Assembly: GCA_000702025.1 (NCBI GenBank) | Contig: KL370851.1 | Coordinates: forward strand, 1-64,000 | Direction of reading: 5' to 3' | From: Blautia schinkii DSM 10518 | GTDB lineage: Bacteria > Bacillota > Clostridia > Lachnospirales > Lachnospiraceae | DNA: 64,000 bases | Shown here: positions 8,131 to 15,983 of the stretch, one piece after another | Layout: each line of letters starts with the position of its first letter | How positions within the stretch are numbered: the first letter of the stretch is position 1 | Made by a program: the position numbers and the translations under genes | The notes under the pieces: model-generated | The model's database searches: none | What the model was told of the DNA's origin: nothing | The model's input: only the letters and a program-made list of their open reading frames with translations

Positions 8131-8838
8131 ATGGTAAAAGTAAAGCTCAACGATTGGAAACTGGATTATCAGATGGACGAGGCATACAAGGCATTACGTA
8201 CCAACCTTCAGTTCTGCGGCGCAGATAAGAAAATCATCGCTTTTACAAGCTGCACGCCAAACGAAGGAAAGAGTAATGTAACCTTCCATCTCGCAGCTTC
8301 TCTTGCAGAGAGCGGTAAATCAGTGCTTTTAATAGATGCGGATTTGCGTAAATCAGTCCTTCTCGGACGTGTGCAGGTCGAGGATGAGGTAAAGGGTCTG
8401 GCTCATTATCTGTCCAAGCAGGCCAAGCTTTCAGATGTGATCTGTGCTACGGATTTACCCAAATTCCATATTATTTTTTCAGGAACCGTACCGCCGAACC
8501 CGGCCGAGCTTTTAGGAGGCCGTCTGTTTAAGGATATGATGCGTCTGGTGCGCGATGTATATGATTACATAATCATCGATACCCCGCCGCTTGGCAGCGT
8601 TATTGACAGTGCGGTCATCGCGGACGCGTGCGACGGCTCAGTGATCGTCATTGAAGCCGGGACCATCAGTTACCGTTTTGTCCAGGAGGTTAAGAGCCAG
8701 CTGGAGAAGAGTAACTGTCCGATCATCGGAACCATCCTCAATAAGGTAGACTATGGTAAAAAAGGCTACTACGGCCGCTATGGAAGATACGGCAAATATG
8801 GCCAATACGGCAATTATGGTAATTATGGGCAGAAGTAA
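8131..8838 (+). CDS. cpsD: BY-kinase CpsD, capsule tyrosine autokinase
   Basis: 235 residues, cytoplasmic. Walker A SCTPNEGKS (residues 40-48), Walker A' LLIDADLRKS, Walker B YIIIDTPPLGS (about 146-156). The C-terminus from about 206 is a run of Gly-Tyr units with nine tyrosines, the usual autophosphorylation tail. It needs a CpsC-type membrane partner for activity and is dephosphorylated by CpsB; both are encoded just downstream. The phosphorylation cycle controls capsule chain length and amount. It is separated from cpsB by one unrelated secreted-protein gene with its own terminator, so kinase and phosphatase are not one transcript here. Confidence 0.93.
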   Translation: MVKVKLNDWKLDYQMDEAYKALRTNLQFCGADKKIIAFTSCTPNEGKSNVTFHLAASLAESGKSVLLIDADLRKSVLLGRVQVEDEVKGLAHYLSKQAKLSDVICATDLPKFHIIFSGTVPPNPAELLGGRLFKDMMRLVRDVYDYIIIDTPPLGSVIDSAVIADACDGSVIVIEAGTISYRFVQEVKSQLEKSNCPIIGTILNKVDYGKKGYYGRYGRYGKYGQYGNYGNYGQK

Positions 8839-8960
8839 CAAGGTCTTGCGATTTGGGCAGAAATCAGTTATTATATAATTAGATTGCAGACAGAACCGTT
8901 CACGCGGAGCTGTTTTGTAATAAATATTTGCAGGGCAGCCTGCGGAAAGGAGAAACAAAG

Positions 8961-9569
8961 ATGAACATGAAAAAGATTCTTTCGGTAGTGTTGGCGGGAG
9001 CTATGGTTATCGGAATGAACAGCTTTGCAATGGCAGCACCGAGTATCACAGCAGCCCTTGACACCAACAATGTTAAAGCATCTGAGGGAGAAGTGACAAT
9101 CACAAAAGAGGTTGACACTACCAACCTTCCGGAAGAAGGCAAGAAAGGTGTAGAGGCACTTGTGAAAGCAGAGAAAGGTGCTACCTTACTCGAAGCTTTC
9201 AAGGCAGCAGAGTTAGATCTTTCCACAATCACCATCCAGTCTGATTTAGAGGCTGATGGCAAGGAGATCAAGACAGAAGATCTTAAAATCCTGTCTCCTG
9301 TTGCTGACCTGGTAATTACAGGCGCTACACCAACTAAAGAGAACCCGGTTGATGTTACTTTTACAGTAAATAATGCCACAGATGACGTAGAAATCTATGT
9401 GCTTCATTACTGCGAAGAGCATAGCTGGGAACTGCTGGAGACCGAGAAAGAGGAAAATGCTGATAACCAAGTTAAAGCACCTTTCCATTCCGCATCTCCG
9501 GTTGCTCTGGTTTATACAGAGAAAGCAGCAGACGCAGCAGATGCTGCAAAATCTCCTGCAACAGAATAA
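8961..9569 (+). CDS. secreted protein of unknown function
   Basis: 202 residues from the ATG at 8961, chosen because GGAAAGGAG lies just upstream and a classic signal peptide follows (MNMKKI, hydrophobic core, cut near AMA-APS at residue 25 or so). The mature part is acidic, with alternating Val/Thr-rich stretches such as DLVITGATPTKENPVDVTFT that suggest a beta-sandwich, and a tail rich in Ala/Asp. No cell wall sorting motif or membrane anchor is visible, so it is probably released or held by other contacts. I do not recognise the family. Placement between cpsD and cpsB hints at a surface role. Confidence 0.7.
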   Translation: MNMKKILSVVLAGAMVIGMNSFAMAAPSITAALDTNNVKASEGEVTITKEVDTTNLPEEGKKGVEALVKAEKGATLLEAFKAAELDLSTITIQSDLEADGKEIKTEDLKILSPVADLVITGATPTKENPVDVTFTVNNATDDVEIYVLHYCEEHSWELLETEKEENADNQVKAPFHSASPVALVYTEKAADAADAAKSPATE

Positions 9570-9590
9570 TAAACCAAGTACATTAATAAG

Positions 9591-9641
9591 AAATGCACCC
9601 GGCGGGGCACCAGAGAGCGCTCAGCGGGTGCATTTTCTTTT
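9591..9641 (+). terminator. terminator after the secreted protein gene
   Basis: AAATGCACCCG (9591-9601) pairs perfectly with CGGGTGCATTT (9625-9635), then a T-rich tail. Confidence 0.9.
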
Positions 9642-9704
9642 CCCATATACAGAAACAGAGCATTAAACACAAAAAATCCGTCAGTTTTGTTGGTATCTTA
9701 CCGC

Positions 9705-9733
9705 TTGTCTAATTGAAAAGAGTAGTATATAAT
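9705..9733 (+). promoter_or_regulatory. promoter of the cpsB-cpsC operon
   Basis: TTGTCT (9705-9710), 17-base spacer, TATAAT (9728-9733). Transcription from about 9740 supports the cpsB start at 9767, because in-frame starts at 9713 and 9743 would lie before or right at the 5' end. Confidence 0.8.
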
Positions 9734-9766
9734 AGGACTAGTATGCATAGGAGTGAGCAAAGTACA

Positions 9767-10480
9767 ATGAGAGGACTATATGATATCCACTGTCATATTC
9801 TGCCCGGCGTTGACGACGGGGCCAGGAATATGGAGGAAGCATGCTGGATGCTGAAAAGAGAATACGAGGAAGGTGTGCGCAGCATCATCGTCACCCCCCA
9901 TTTCCGCTACGAGATGTTTGAGCCGCCTTTGGCACTGGTGAAAGAACAGTTTGAAAAGGTGAAGCGGGCCGCAGCAGATATCGGGGAGGATTTGAAGCTT
10001 TACCTTGGGTGCGAGCTGCATACCAGCATGGATATGGCTTCCGCCCTTAAAAAGGGAGAGCGTCTTACCATGGCCGGTTCCCGCTACGTGTTGGTGGAGT
10101 TCGGCAACTTTGACGATAAGGCGTACATTCGGGAGCGGGTCCAGCAGCTTATGCTGCGCGGCTACATGCCGATCATTGCCCATGTGGAGCGCTACCGGGC
10201 CACAAAGGGCGACATTGATTTCATCGCTGAGCTTAAGAAGCTGGGAGCGCACATGCAGGTGAACACAGACAGCATCACCGGCAAGGAAGGCTTCACGATC
10301 AAACGCTTCTGCAAAAAGATGATGAAAGAGAATCTGGTTGATTTCATCGGCACAGACGGACACGGCAGCACCCGGAGGATACCGGAGATTGCCAAATGCT
10401 GTCAGCAGGTGGAGAAAACCATGGGCACACAATATGCAAAACGGATTTTTATAGAAAATCCAAAGAAAATTACAGGGTGA
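9767..10480 (+). CDS. cpsB: protein-tyrosine phosphatase CpsB (PHP fold)
   Basis: 237 residues. Metal-binding PHP motifs are complete: DIHCHILPGVDDGARN at the N-terminus, TPHFR, LGCELH, IAHVERY and GTDGHGS near the C-terminus. These proteins use manganese-type metal centres to remove phosphate from the tyrosine tail of CpsD, resetting the kinase cycle. An AGGAG site at 9749-9753 precedes the chosen start. cpsC follows after 12 bases, so the two are co-transcribed. Confidence 0.93.
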   Translation: MRGLYDIHCHILPGVDDGARNMEEACWMLKREYEEGVRSIIVTPHFRYEMFEPPLALVKEQFEKVKRAAADIGEDLKLYLGCELHTSMDMASALKKGERLTMAGSRYVLVEFGNFDDKAYIRERVQQLMLRGYMPIIAHVERYRATKGDIDFIAELKKLGAHMQVNTDSITGKEGFTIKRFCKKMMKENLVDFIGTDGHGSTRRIPEIAKCCQQVEKTMGTQYAKRIFIENPKKITG

Positions 10481-10492
10481 TGGAGAATATAC

Positions 10493-11230
10493 ATGGAAAG
10501 TCAAGTAATGAACAACAACGAAGAAATCGAGATTGATCTTGGTGAAGTTTTTCACCTTCTGATCAGCAAGCTGGGAATCATTATACTGTCAGGCATTATA
10601 CTGGGGCTTGTCTCCATTGTCGGCACCATGCTGCTGATAACCCCTCAATATGAGTCAACGACAAAGATGTTCGTGCTGAGCAAGCAGGACAGCAATACGC
10701 TTACGAACCAGGATATGCAGACAAGTACATTGCTGACCAAGGACTACGCAGAGCTGATCAAGAGCAGGACTGTTACCGAGGGCGTGATCGCCCAGCTTAA
10801 CCTCAAGATGAGACATGAGGATCTGCTCAAGAAGCTCACGGTTGAGACCCCAACTGACACACGTATCATTTCAATTATCGTCAAGGACCCGGATCCATAT
10901 ACAGCCAGCGAGATCGCGAACGCAGTACGTGACGTGGCGGCAGGACATATTCAGCAGGTTATGGATATCGAGGCAGTAAATGTCGTGGATACCGCAAACA
11001 TTCCCAGCGAGAAATCAAGCCCCAGCCTTACGAAAAACGGAGCGATCGGCGGCCTCTTAGGAGTATTCCTGGCAATTGCAGTGATCCTGATCGTTTACAT
11101 TACAAATGATACGATCAAGACCCCTGAGGATGTGGACCGTTATCTGGGACTGAGCGTACTCGGAAATATTCCACTTATGGACACAGAGAAAAAATCCAAA
11201 AAGCAGAAAGCAAGGGCACGCCGTAAGTGA
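10493..11230 (+). CDS. cpsC: chain-length regulator and kinase adaptor CpsC (Wzz family)
   Basis: 245 residues. After the acidic stretch EIEIDLGEVFHLL comes membrane helix 1 (about 24-46), an extracellular domain with YESTTKMFVLSKQD, a proline-containing motif before helix 2 (PSLTKNGAIGG, helix about 182-203) and a short basic cytoplasmic tail. This is the Wzz/CapA layout. It sets polysaccharide length at the membrane and activates CpsD. The second copy at 33004 is only moderately similar. Confidence 0.92.
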   Translation: MESQVMNNNEEIEIDLGEVFHLLISKLGIIILSGIILGLVSIVGTMLLITPQYESTTKMFVLSKQDSNTLTNQDMQTSTLLTKDYAELIKSRTVTEGVIAQLNLKMRHEDLLKKLTVETPTDTRIISIIVKDPDPYTASEIANAVRDVAAGHIQQVMDIEAVNVVDTANIPSEKSSPSLTKNGAIGGLLGVFLAIAVILIVYITNDTIKTPEDVDRYLGLSVLGNIPLMDTEKKSKKQKARARRK

Positions 11231-11300
11231 ATAATGTCCGGCCTTTATTGTGAATAATAAAAATAATTACAATAATAAACAGGTAAGGGAGTAACTTAGT

Positions 11301-12170
11301 ATGCGTAAATGGATGGTAGCATTAATGGCAGTTTTGTGTATCGGTCTTGCCGCACTTGTGGTAGGGTTACGTACCACTTCTGACCACGAGGGACCGGAAA
11401 TTATTTTCGATAAAGATAAAGAGAGTTTCTATCAGGAAGACATGGACAATGAAGAACTCCTCGAAGGCGTAACCGCCAAGGATGATAAAGACGGAGATGT
11501 GAGCGATACACTGACAGTAGAATCCGTTTATCCTAAAGAAAACGGCAAAGAGGTCGTGGTGATCTTTGTGGCAAAGGACAGCAGCAATAACGTCACAAAA
11601 GAAGAATTCACCATGAGCACAGAGAAAAAAGACAAAGACAGTAAGAAATCCTCTGACAAAAAAGCAAAAGAAAACAACAAGCAGGAGGAGACTCCTGTCA
11701 CCACTCCTGATACTAATGCTCAGACCGAAAACGGGGAGCAGACAGGCTTGGGAGACCCTGCCGCCGAACAGACAGGCGCCGGTGTCACCGGAGAGATTCC
11801 AGGAGTACCGGAGCCTACAGGGACAGAGCCGAATCCATTGGAGGCCGGACAGCCCCAGGATTTAGCAGCAAAGGAAGAGGGAGCAAAGAGGGCTCAGGAG
11901 GAGAAGATTACCAAGCTCAATCCTCAGGACCCAAGAATGTACCTCACTACCTATTATCTTGAGGTGCCCGTAGGAACCAACATTGACAGACTGAGCTACA
12001 TCGCTGACATTCAGGATGATGTGGACGCGACGAATGAGCTGTGGAGAAAAATCCAGATTGACGGCAGTCTGGATGTAAACACACCCGGTACTTATGAGCT
12101 TACATATTTTGTCGTAGATTCTAATGGCAACAGCTCTAATGGAGCTGTTCTGACCATTGTAGTGGAGTAG
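11301..12170 (+). CDS. membrane-anchored surface protein with two Ig-like domains
   Basis: 289 residues. An N-terminal membrane anchor or uncleaved signal (about 5-24) is followed by an Ig-like beta-sandwich of the DUF5011 kind (about 30-105: DKDGDVSDTLTVES, VVVIFVAKDSSNN), a long low-complexity linker rich in Lys, Thr, Pro, Gly (about 110-205), and a second Ig-like repeat ending GTYELTYFVVDSNGNSS. Such domains usually hold proteins together or bind cell wall polymers outside the cell. It lies 70 bases after cpsC and five bases before the LCP gene, so it belongs to the capsule attachment operon. The exact partner is unknown. Confidence 0.75.
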   Translation: MRKWMVALMAVLCIGLAALVVGLRTTSDHEGPEIIFDKDKESFYQEDMDNEELLEGVTAKDDKDGDVSDTLTVESVYPKENGKEVVVIFVAKDSSNNVTKEEFTMSTEKKDKDSKKSSDKKAKENNKQEETPVTTPDTNAQTENGEQTGLGDPAAEQTGAGVTGEIPGVPEPTGTEPNPLEAGQPQDLAAKEEGAKRAQEEKITKLNPQDPRMYLTTYYLEVPVGTNIDRLSYIADIQDDVDATNELWRKIQIDGSLDVNTPGTYELTYFVVDSNGNSSNGAVLTIVVE

Positions 12171-12175
12171 GAAGA

Positions 12176-13291
12176 ATGTATACACCTTATTATAAACGAA
12201 AACGCAGAGGCGGTCCGCAAAAAAAGGGCAAAGGACAGCTCATAGCGAAAATCGCTCTGATCATCGTTCTGGTGCTTATGGTGCTGGTGGCAGCCGGGGC
12301 AGGTACCTATTATTACCTGCGTACTTCCGGACGCAACAGCCTGCTTCAGAATACCGCCACTGCCGTGCCGGACATGCAGAAATCCGAGACGGTTCAAGAG
12401 ATGAATGAGGAACAGGAGACATACGACCCCACCTTATTCCGTTACGGCGGCAAATTATATAAATACAACAGTGATATCACCACCATACTCTGCATGGGTA
12501 TTGACAAGCGTATTGAAGCCTTTGAAAAGCAGGAGATTTCCGGAGAGAGCGGTCAGGCAGACTGTGTTTTCCTGATGGTGCTGAATCCCGAAACACGCCG
12601 GGTAAAACTGATCAACATTTCCCGAGATACCATGACCACCATCAAAAACTATGATGTGAGCGGTAAATACGTGGGAGATTCCATAAACCATCTTGGACTT
12701 GCCTTTGCCTATGGCGACGGCGAGGAAGGAAGCTGCGAAATGATGACAGAAGCCGTATCCTCTCTGTTTTACGACCTGCCCATTCACGGCTACGTTTCCG
12801 TGCTCCTGAATGTCATTGGACCCTTGAATGATGCGGTGGGCGGTGTAAAGGTCACTGTACCTGAGGACATGTCTGACAAAGATCCCGCTCTATATGAGGG
12901 CGCGGAGCTTGTATTAAACGGCGACCAGGCACAGATTTTCGTGCAGAACCGAGATACCAATCTGGAAGGCAGTAATCTCAAACGTATGGAGCGCCAGAAG
13001 CAGTATGCGATTTCCTTCATCAATGCTGCCAAGAAGGCCGTAAAAGCAAACCCGACCCTTCCTGTGACCATGTATCAGCAGCTGTCACCGCAGATGGTCA
13101 CTAACATTGGCATTGATGACGCGGTATACCTGGTATCTGAGATGCTGGGAATGCAGTTTAAGAAAGAAGATATCATTTCCCTGGAGGGCGAAGTCAAACA
13201 GGGTGCAGTTTACGAAGAGTTTTACGCAGACGATCAGAAACTTTTAGAATTAGTTTTAGATACCTTCTATAAAGAGGTGCCCGGAAAATAA
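12176..13291 (+). CDS. LytR-CpsA-Psr (LCP) family wall-polymer ligase
   Basis: 371 residues. A basic cytoplasmic start, one membrane helix (about 24-46), then the extracellular LCP domain: ILCMGIDKR, GQADCVFLMVLNPETRRV, LINISRDTM (conserved Arg binding the lipid phosphate), NHLGLAFAYG, and FVQNRDTN. LCP enzymes transfer polymers from undecaprenyl lipid to the cell wall, so this is the likely capsule attachment enzyme for the adjacent cluster. The stop overlaps the start of the next gene by one base. Confidence 0.92.
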   Translation: MYTPYYKRKRRGGPQKKGKGQLIAKIALIIVLVLMVLVAAGAGTYYYLRTSGRNSLLQNTATAVPDMQKSETVQEMNEEQETYDPTLFRYGGKLYKYNSDITTILCMGIDKRIEAFEKQEISGESGQADCVFLMVLNPETRRVKLINISRDTMTTIKNYDVSGKYVGDSINHLGLAFAYGDGEEGSCEMMTEAVSSLFYDLPIHGYVSVLLNVIGPLNDAVGGVKVTVPEDMSDKDPALYEGAELVLNGDQAQIFVQNRDTNLEGSNLKRMERQKQYAISFINAAKKAVKANPTLPVTMYQQLSPQMVTNIGIDDAVYLVSEMLGMQFKKEDIISLEGEVKQGAVYEEFYADDQKLLELVLDTFYKEVPGK

Positions 13292-14028
13292 TGGAAGAGA
13301 AAAGCAACAGATCAAAATATATAATCACCGTCATTTTGATTCTGGTGGCCGCTGTGCTCGTCGGAGTAGCAGGCGCGCTGATCTACCAGAAAAAGCAGGA
13401 AGAGGAGGCCAAGAGAGCCGCCTACGAAAAGCTTATGGCCGTAAAAGTAGACAACCCGGATATGCCCGAGGATTACCGGCAATATAAGGCCGATAACCCG
13501 GATGTGTATGCCTGGCTGTACATAGAAGGCGCAGATGTTTCCTGCCCCATCGTCCAGCATAGCTCAGATAATGCCTATTACCTAAGCCACGATGCCAAAG
13601 GCAATGACCACGAGGGCGGCGCTGTGTTTACAGAAAATTACAATTCCCTGCTTTTCGATGATCCTGACACAGTACTGTATGGAAATTCCGGCAAAGAAGG
13701 AAGCATTTTCAAATCTCTGCTGGAGTACGAAGACCCGGTATATTTCGAGAATCATAGGGAAATCATGATTTACCTGCCTGAGCGGACACTGAGCTATCGG
13801 ATTTTCGCCACCTATGTGGGCGACGACAGTCACCTGCTCTTGAACCGCGACCTTACGGATAAAGACGTTTTCAAACACTACATAGACGAGATTCTCCGCC
13901 AGCGCGGCCTAAAGACAAATGTAGATAAACAAATCAATATAACGCCGGAGGATAAGCTTCTCACCATTTCCACCGGCCACCCCTCCGCGGATGATGCAAG
14001 ATTCATTATCCAGGCGGTGTTGCAGTAA
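13291..14028 (+). CDS. class B sortase-fold protein lacking catalytic His and Cys (pseudo-sortase)
   Basis: 245 residues: one N-terminal membrane helix (about 10-30) and a sortase-B domain with YAWLYIEGADVSCPIVQ and YYLSHDAKGNDHEGGAVF. In active class B enzymes the next motif is TxxYGH with the catalytic His; here it is VLYGNSGKEGSIF, giving Asn. The catalytic Cys motif LTLSTC becomes LLTISTGHPSADDARF, giving Gly, while the Arg is kept. The frame is intact and translation is coupled to the LCP gene, so the protein is probably made and used as a binding or scaffold protein, not as a transpeptidase. That role is inferred. Confidence 0.82.
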   Translation: MEEKSNRSKYIITVILILVAAVLVGVAGALIYQKKQEEEAKRAAYEKLMAVKVDNPDMPEDYRQYKADNPDVYAWLYIEGADVSCPIVQHSSDNAYYLSHDAKGNDHEGGAVFTENYNSLLFDDPDTVLYGNSGKEGSIFKSLLEYEDPVYFENHREIMIYLPERTLSYRIFATYVGDDSHLLLNRDLTDKDVFKHYIDEILRQRGLKTNVDKQINITPEDKLLTISTGHPSADDARFIIQAVLQ

Positions 14029-14194
14029 TAAGAGCCATTTGCTATCCGGGCGGGATTGTAGCAGTAAGTGCGGTTTATCATCCGGATGATGATGCAGAAA
14101 GAGGCGTGATTTACCATTTAGGAGATGTTAAAACAATAGATTTCCTATAAAAAGTGTTGTTTTTGTCAGTTGTTGGTCTGTTTTTGACGAATGC

Positions 14195-14223
14195 TTGAAG
14201 AGTACGGAGAATAATGTTATAGT
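14195..14223 (+). promoter_or_regulatory. candidate promoter of capsule cluster A
   Basis: TTGAAG (14195-14200), 17-base spacer, TATAGT (14218-14223). The predicted start near 14230 coincides with the first base of the structured leader described next. Confidence 0.55.
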
Positions 14224-14229
14224 ATGAAT

Positions 14230-14391
14230 GGCTTCTGTAACAGAGAGTTGGCTTGTTCGTTTATCTTGTAAGCAAATAATACCTTCGTTGCCATGCATGG
14301 TGGGAGGTAATAAGCTTACCCCGAACTAAAAATACGGAAGCCGCGCAAATTACATGGTTAGGCCGGGAGTTTTTATAGCAGCCTGGTCTAA
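14230..14391 (+). ncRNA. structured 5' leader upstream of the capsule cluster A transferase
   Basis: Nested pairings: 14230-14238 with 14334-14342 (nine pairs, one wobble), GTTCG 14255-14259 with CGAAC 14322-14326, GTAAGC 14268-14273 with GCTTAC 14314-14319, and 14280-14286 with 14303-14309. Together they form a long rod of about 113 bases. A second hairpin joins 14358-14367 to 14382-14391 (ten pairs, two G-U). The element lies between promoter and the first structural gene, in a gene-free stretch of about 400 bases. I do not recognise a known riboswitch class; it may be an antitermination or attenuation leader. Confidence 0.55.
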
Positions 14392-14433
14392 TTATATGTT
14401 TGCAAATACTGACTAAGATGGCAGGGGAAAGAG

Positions 14434-15852
14434 ATGTATCGAAAAGGAAAAAGCAGCTGGCTGAAACATGCAGACTTTGTAATACTGGATATTGTTTGCC
14501 TTCAACTGGCATTTATTATTTCATACTGGATCCGGCACGGCATGGACATACCCTACAAGCATCCACTGTACGGAAACATGGCCCTGGTACTCGTGTTCAT
14601 CCAGATGGTTGTCTCTTTTTTCTTTGAGAGCTTCAGCGGTATCCTCCGCAGAGGCGACATGGTGGAAGCCAAGACAACCGCCCGCCACACCACCCTGGTC
14701 GCGCTGCTAGCCATAACATACCTGTTTTTAAGCCAGCAGGGTGACAACTACTCGCGCATGACGCTTGTACTGATGTGGATTTTTTATGTTATTTTGGCAT
14801 ATTTCGGAAGATTTGTGCTGAAAAGATTTCTGAACACCCGAAAATTCACCGAAGGCGAAGAACGCTCCTTACTTATTGTGACCTCGAGTTCTGCTGCCGA
14901 TAGCGTGATCAGCACCATTCGCGGAACGAACTACGGTACTTTCCACCTGGCTGGCGTCGTCCTCATGGACTGCGATAAGATTGGCCATTGTATTCAGGGA
15001 ATCCCCGTGGTCGCGGACGCCGAAACCATGATACCTTACATACATAAAAACTGGGTTGACGAAGTATTTTTCGCCCTGCCTAAGGAAATTCTCATTCCAG
15101 AGCAGCTCATTAAAGACTGCTCCAGCATGGGCGTAGTCATCCACATGCGCCTGGCCACCATGAAGTCCCTTGGCAGAAACCAGACCGTCGAAGAGCTGGC
15201 CGGCTACACAGTCCTCTCCAGCAGCATCCGTATTGTTACACCACGCCAGATGTTCATCAAACGCGCTATGGACATTGTAGGTGGATTGACAGGATGCCTG
15301 ATTACTGCTATATTATATTTGTTTATAGCCCCGGTAATGAAGGTGAAATCCCCGGGTCCCGTATTCTTTTCCCAGACGAGAGTCGGGAAGAATGGCAAAC
15401 CGTTTAAGATTTACAAATTCCGTTCTATGTACATGGACGCAGAAGAGCGGAAGAAGGAATTGATGGAGAAGAATAGTATCAAGGATGGATTGATGTTTAA
15501 AATGGACGATGATCCCAGGATTATTAAGGGGATTGGGCATTTTATCAGGAAGACCTCGATTGATGAATTTCCGCAGTTCTGGAATGTGCTGAAGGGTGAT
15601 ATGAGCCTTGTGGGCACGAGACCGCCTACGGTTGATGAATGGGAGAAGTATGAGCTGCATCATAGGAAGCGATTGGCGATTAAGCCAGGGCTGACGGGGA
15701 TGTGGCAGGTTAGCGGCAGAAGCGAGATTACGGACTTTGAGGAAGTTGTGGAGCTGGATACGGCTTATATCGCGGATTGGTCGCTGAAGATGGATGTGAA
15801 GATATTGATGAAGACGGTTATGGTGGTGTTTATGGGAAGTGGGGCGAAGTGA
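14434..15852 (+). CDS. undecaprenyl-phosphate sugar phosphotransferase (WbaP/CpsE type)
   Basis: 472 residues: four N-terminal membrane helices (about 10-120), a Rossmann-like regulatory region (about 135-260), a fifth membrane stretch (about 278-300) and the C-terminal catalytic domain. Diagnostic motifs: KIYKFRSMYMDAEERK, TSIDEFPQFWNVLKGDMSLV, GTRPP, KPGLTGMWQVSGRS. It puts the first sugar-phosphate (often glucose or galactose) onto undecaprenyl phosphate at the inner face of the membrane and so starts the capsule repeat unit. The start follows GGCAGGGGAAAGAG. Codon choice becomes more purine- and AT-rich towards the 3' end, where the exchanged DNA of cluster A begins. Confidence 0.92.
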   Translation: MYRKGKSSWLKHADFVILDIVCLQLAFIISYWIRHGMDIPYKHPLYGNMALVLVFIQMVVSFFFESFSGILRRGDMVEAKTTARHTTLVALLAITYLFLSQQGDNYSRMTLVLMWIFYVILAYFGRFVLKRFLNTRKFTEGEERSLLIVTSSSAADSVISTIRGTNYGTFHLAGVVLMDCDKIGHCIQGIPVVADAETMIPYIHKNWVDEVFFALPKEILIPEQLIKDCSSMGVVIHMRLATMKSLGRNQTVEELAGYTVLSSSIRIVTPRQMFIKRAMDIVGGLTGCLITAILYLFIAPVMKVKSPGPVFFSQTRVGKNGKPFKIYKFRSMYMDAEERKKELMEKNSIKDGLMFKMDDDPRIIKGIGHFIRKTSIDEFPQFWNVLKGDMSLVGTRPPTVDEWEKYELHHRKRLAIKPGLTGMWQVSGRSEITDFEEVVELDTAYIADWSLKMDVKILMKTVMVVFMGSGAK

Positions 15853-15886
15853 AGTGCGTTTTGTGGGAAATGTGAGATGAGTTGAG

Positions 15887-15934
15887 AATATTATATGTTT
15901 GCCTCTGTCGTTACAGAGGCAAACATATAATATT
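15887..15934. repeat. perfect 22-bp inverted repeat with 4-base loop
   Basis: 15887-15908 and 15913-15934 are exact reverse complements around CGTT; the core is GCCTCTGT/ACAGAGGC and the outer arms are AT-rich. No T run follows, so it is not a standard terminator, although it could stop or protect transcripts. It separates the initiating transferase from the first glycosyltransferase. Confidence 0.95.
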
Positions 15935-15983
15935 AGATAAGTTATAAATATAATATCTATTGAAAAATAGGCAGGATAATGGT

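Noticed and set aside
15887..15934. Palindrome as intrinsic terminator
   Set aside because: No T run on either strand after the stem; listed as a repeat instead.
15939..15950. Match to a possible guide of the TnpB-associated RNA (AAGTTATAAATA also at 37062-37073)
   Set aside because: A twelve-base AT-only-type match is expected by chance in AT-rich DNA, and the guide end is unknown; kept only as a hint.
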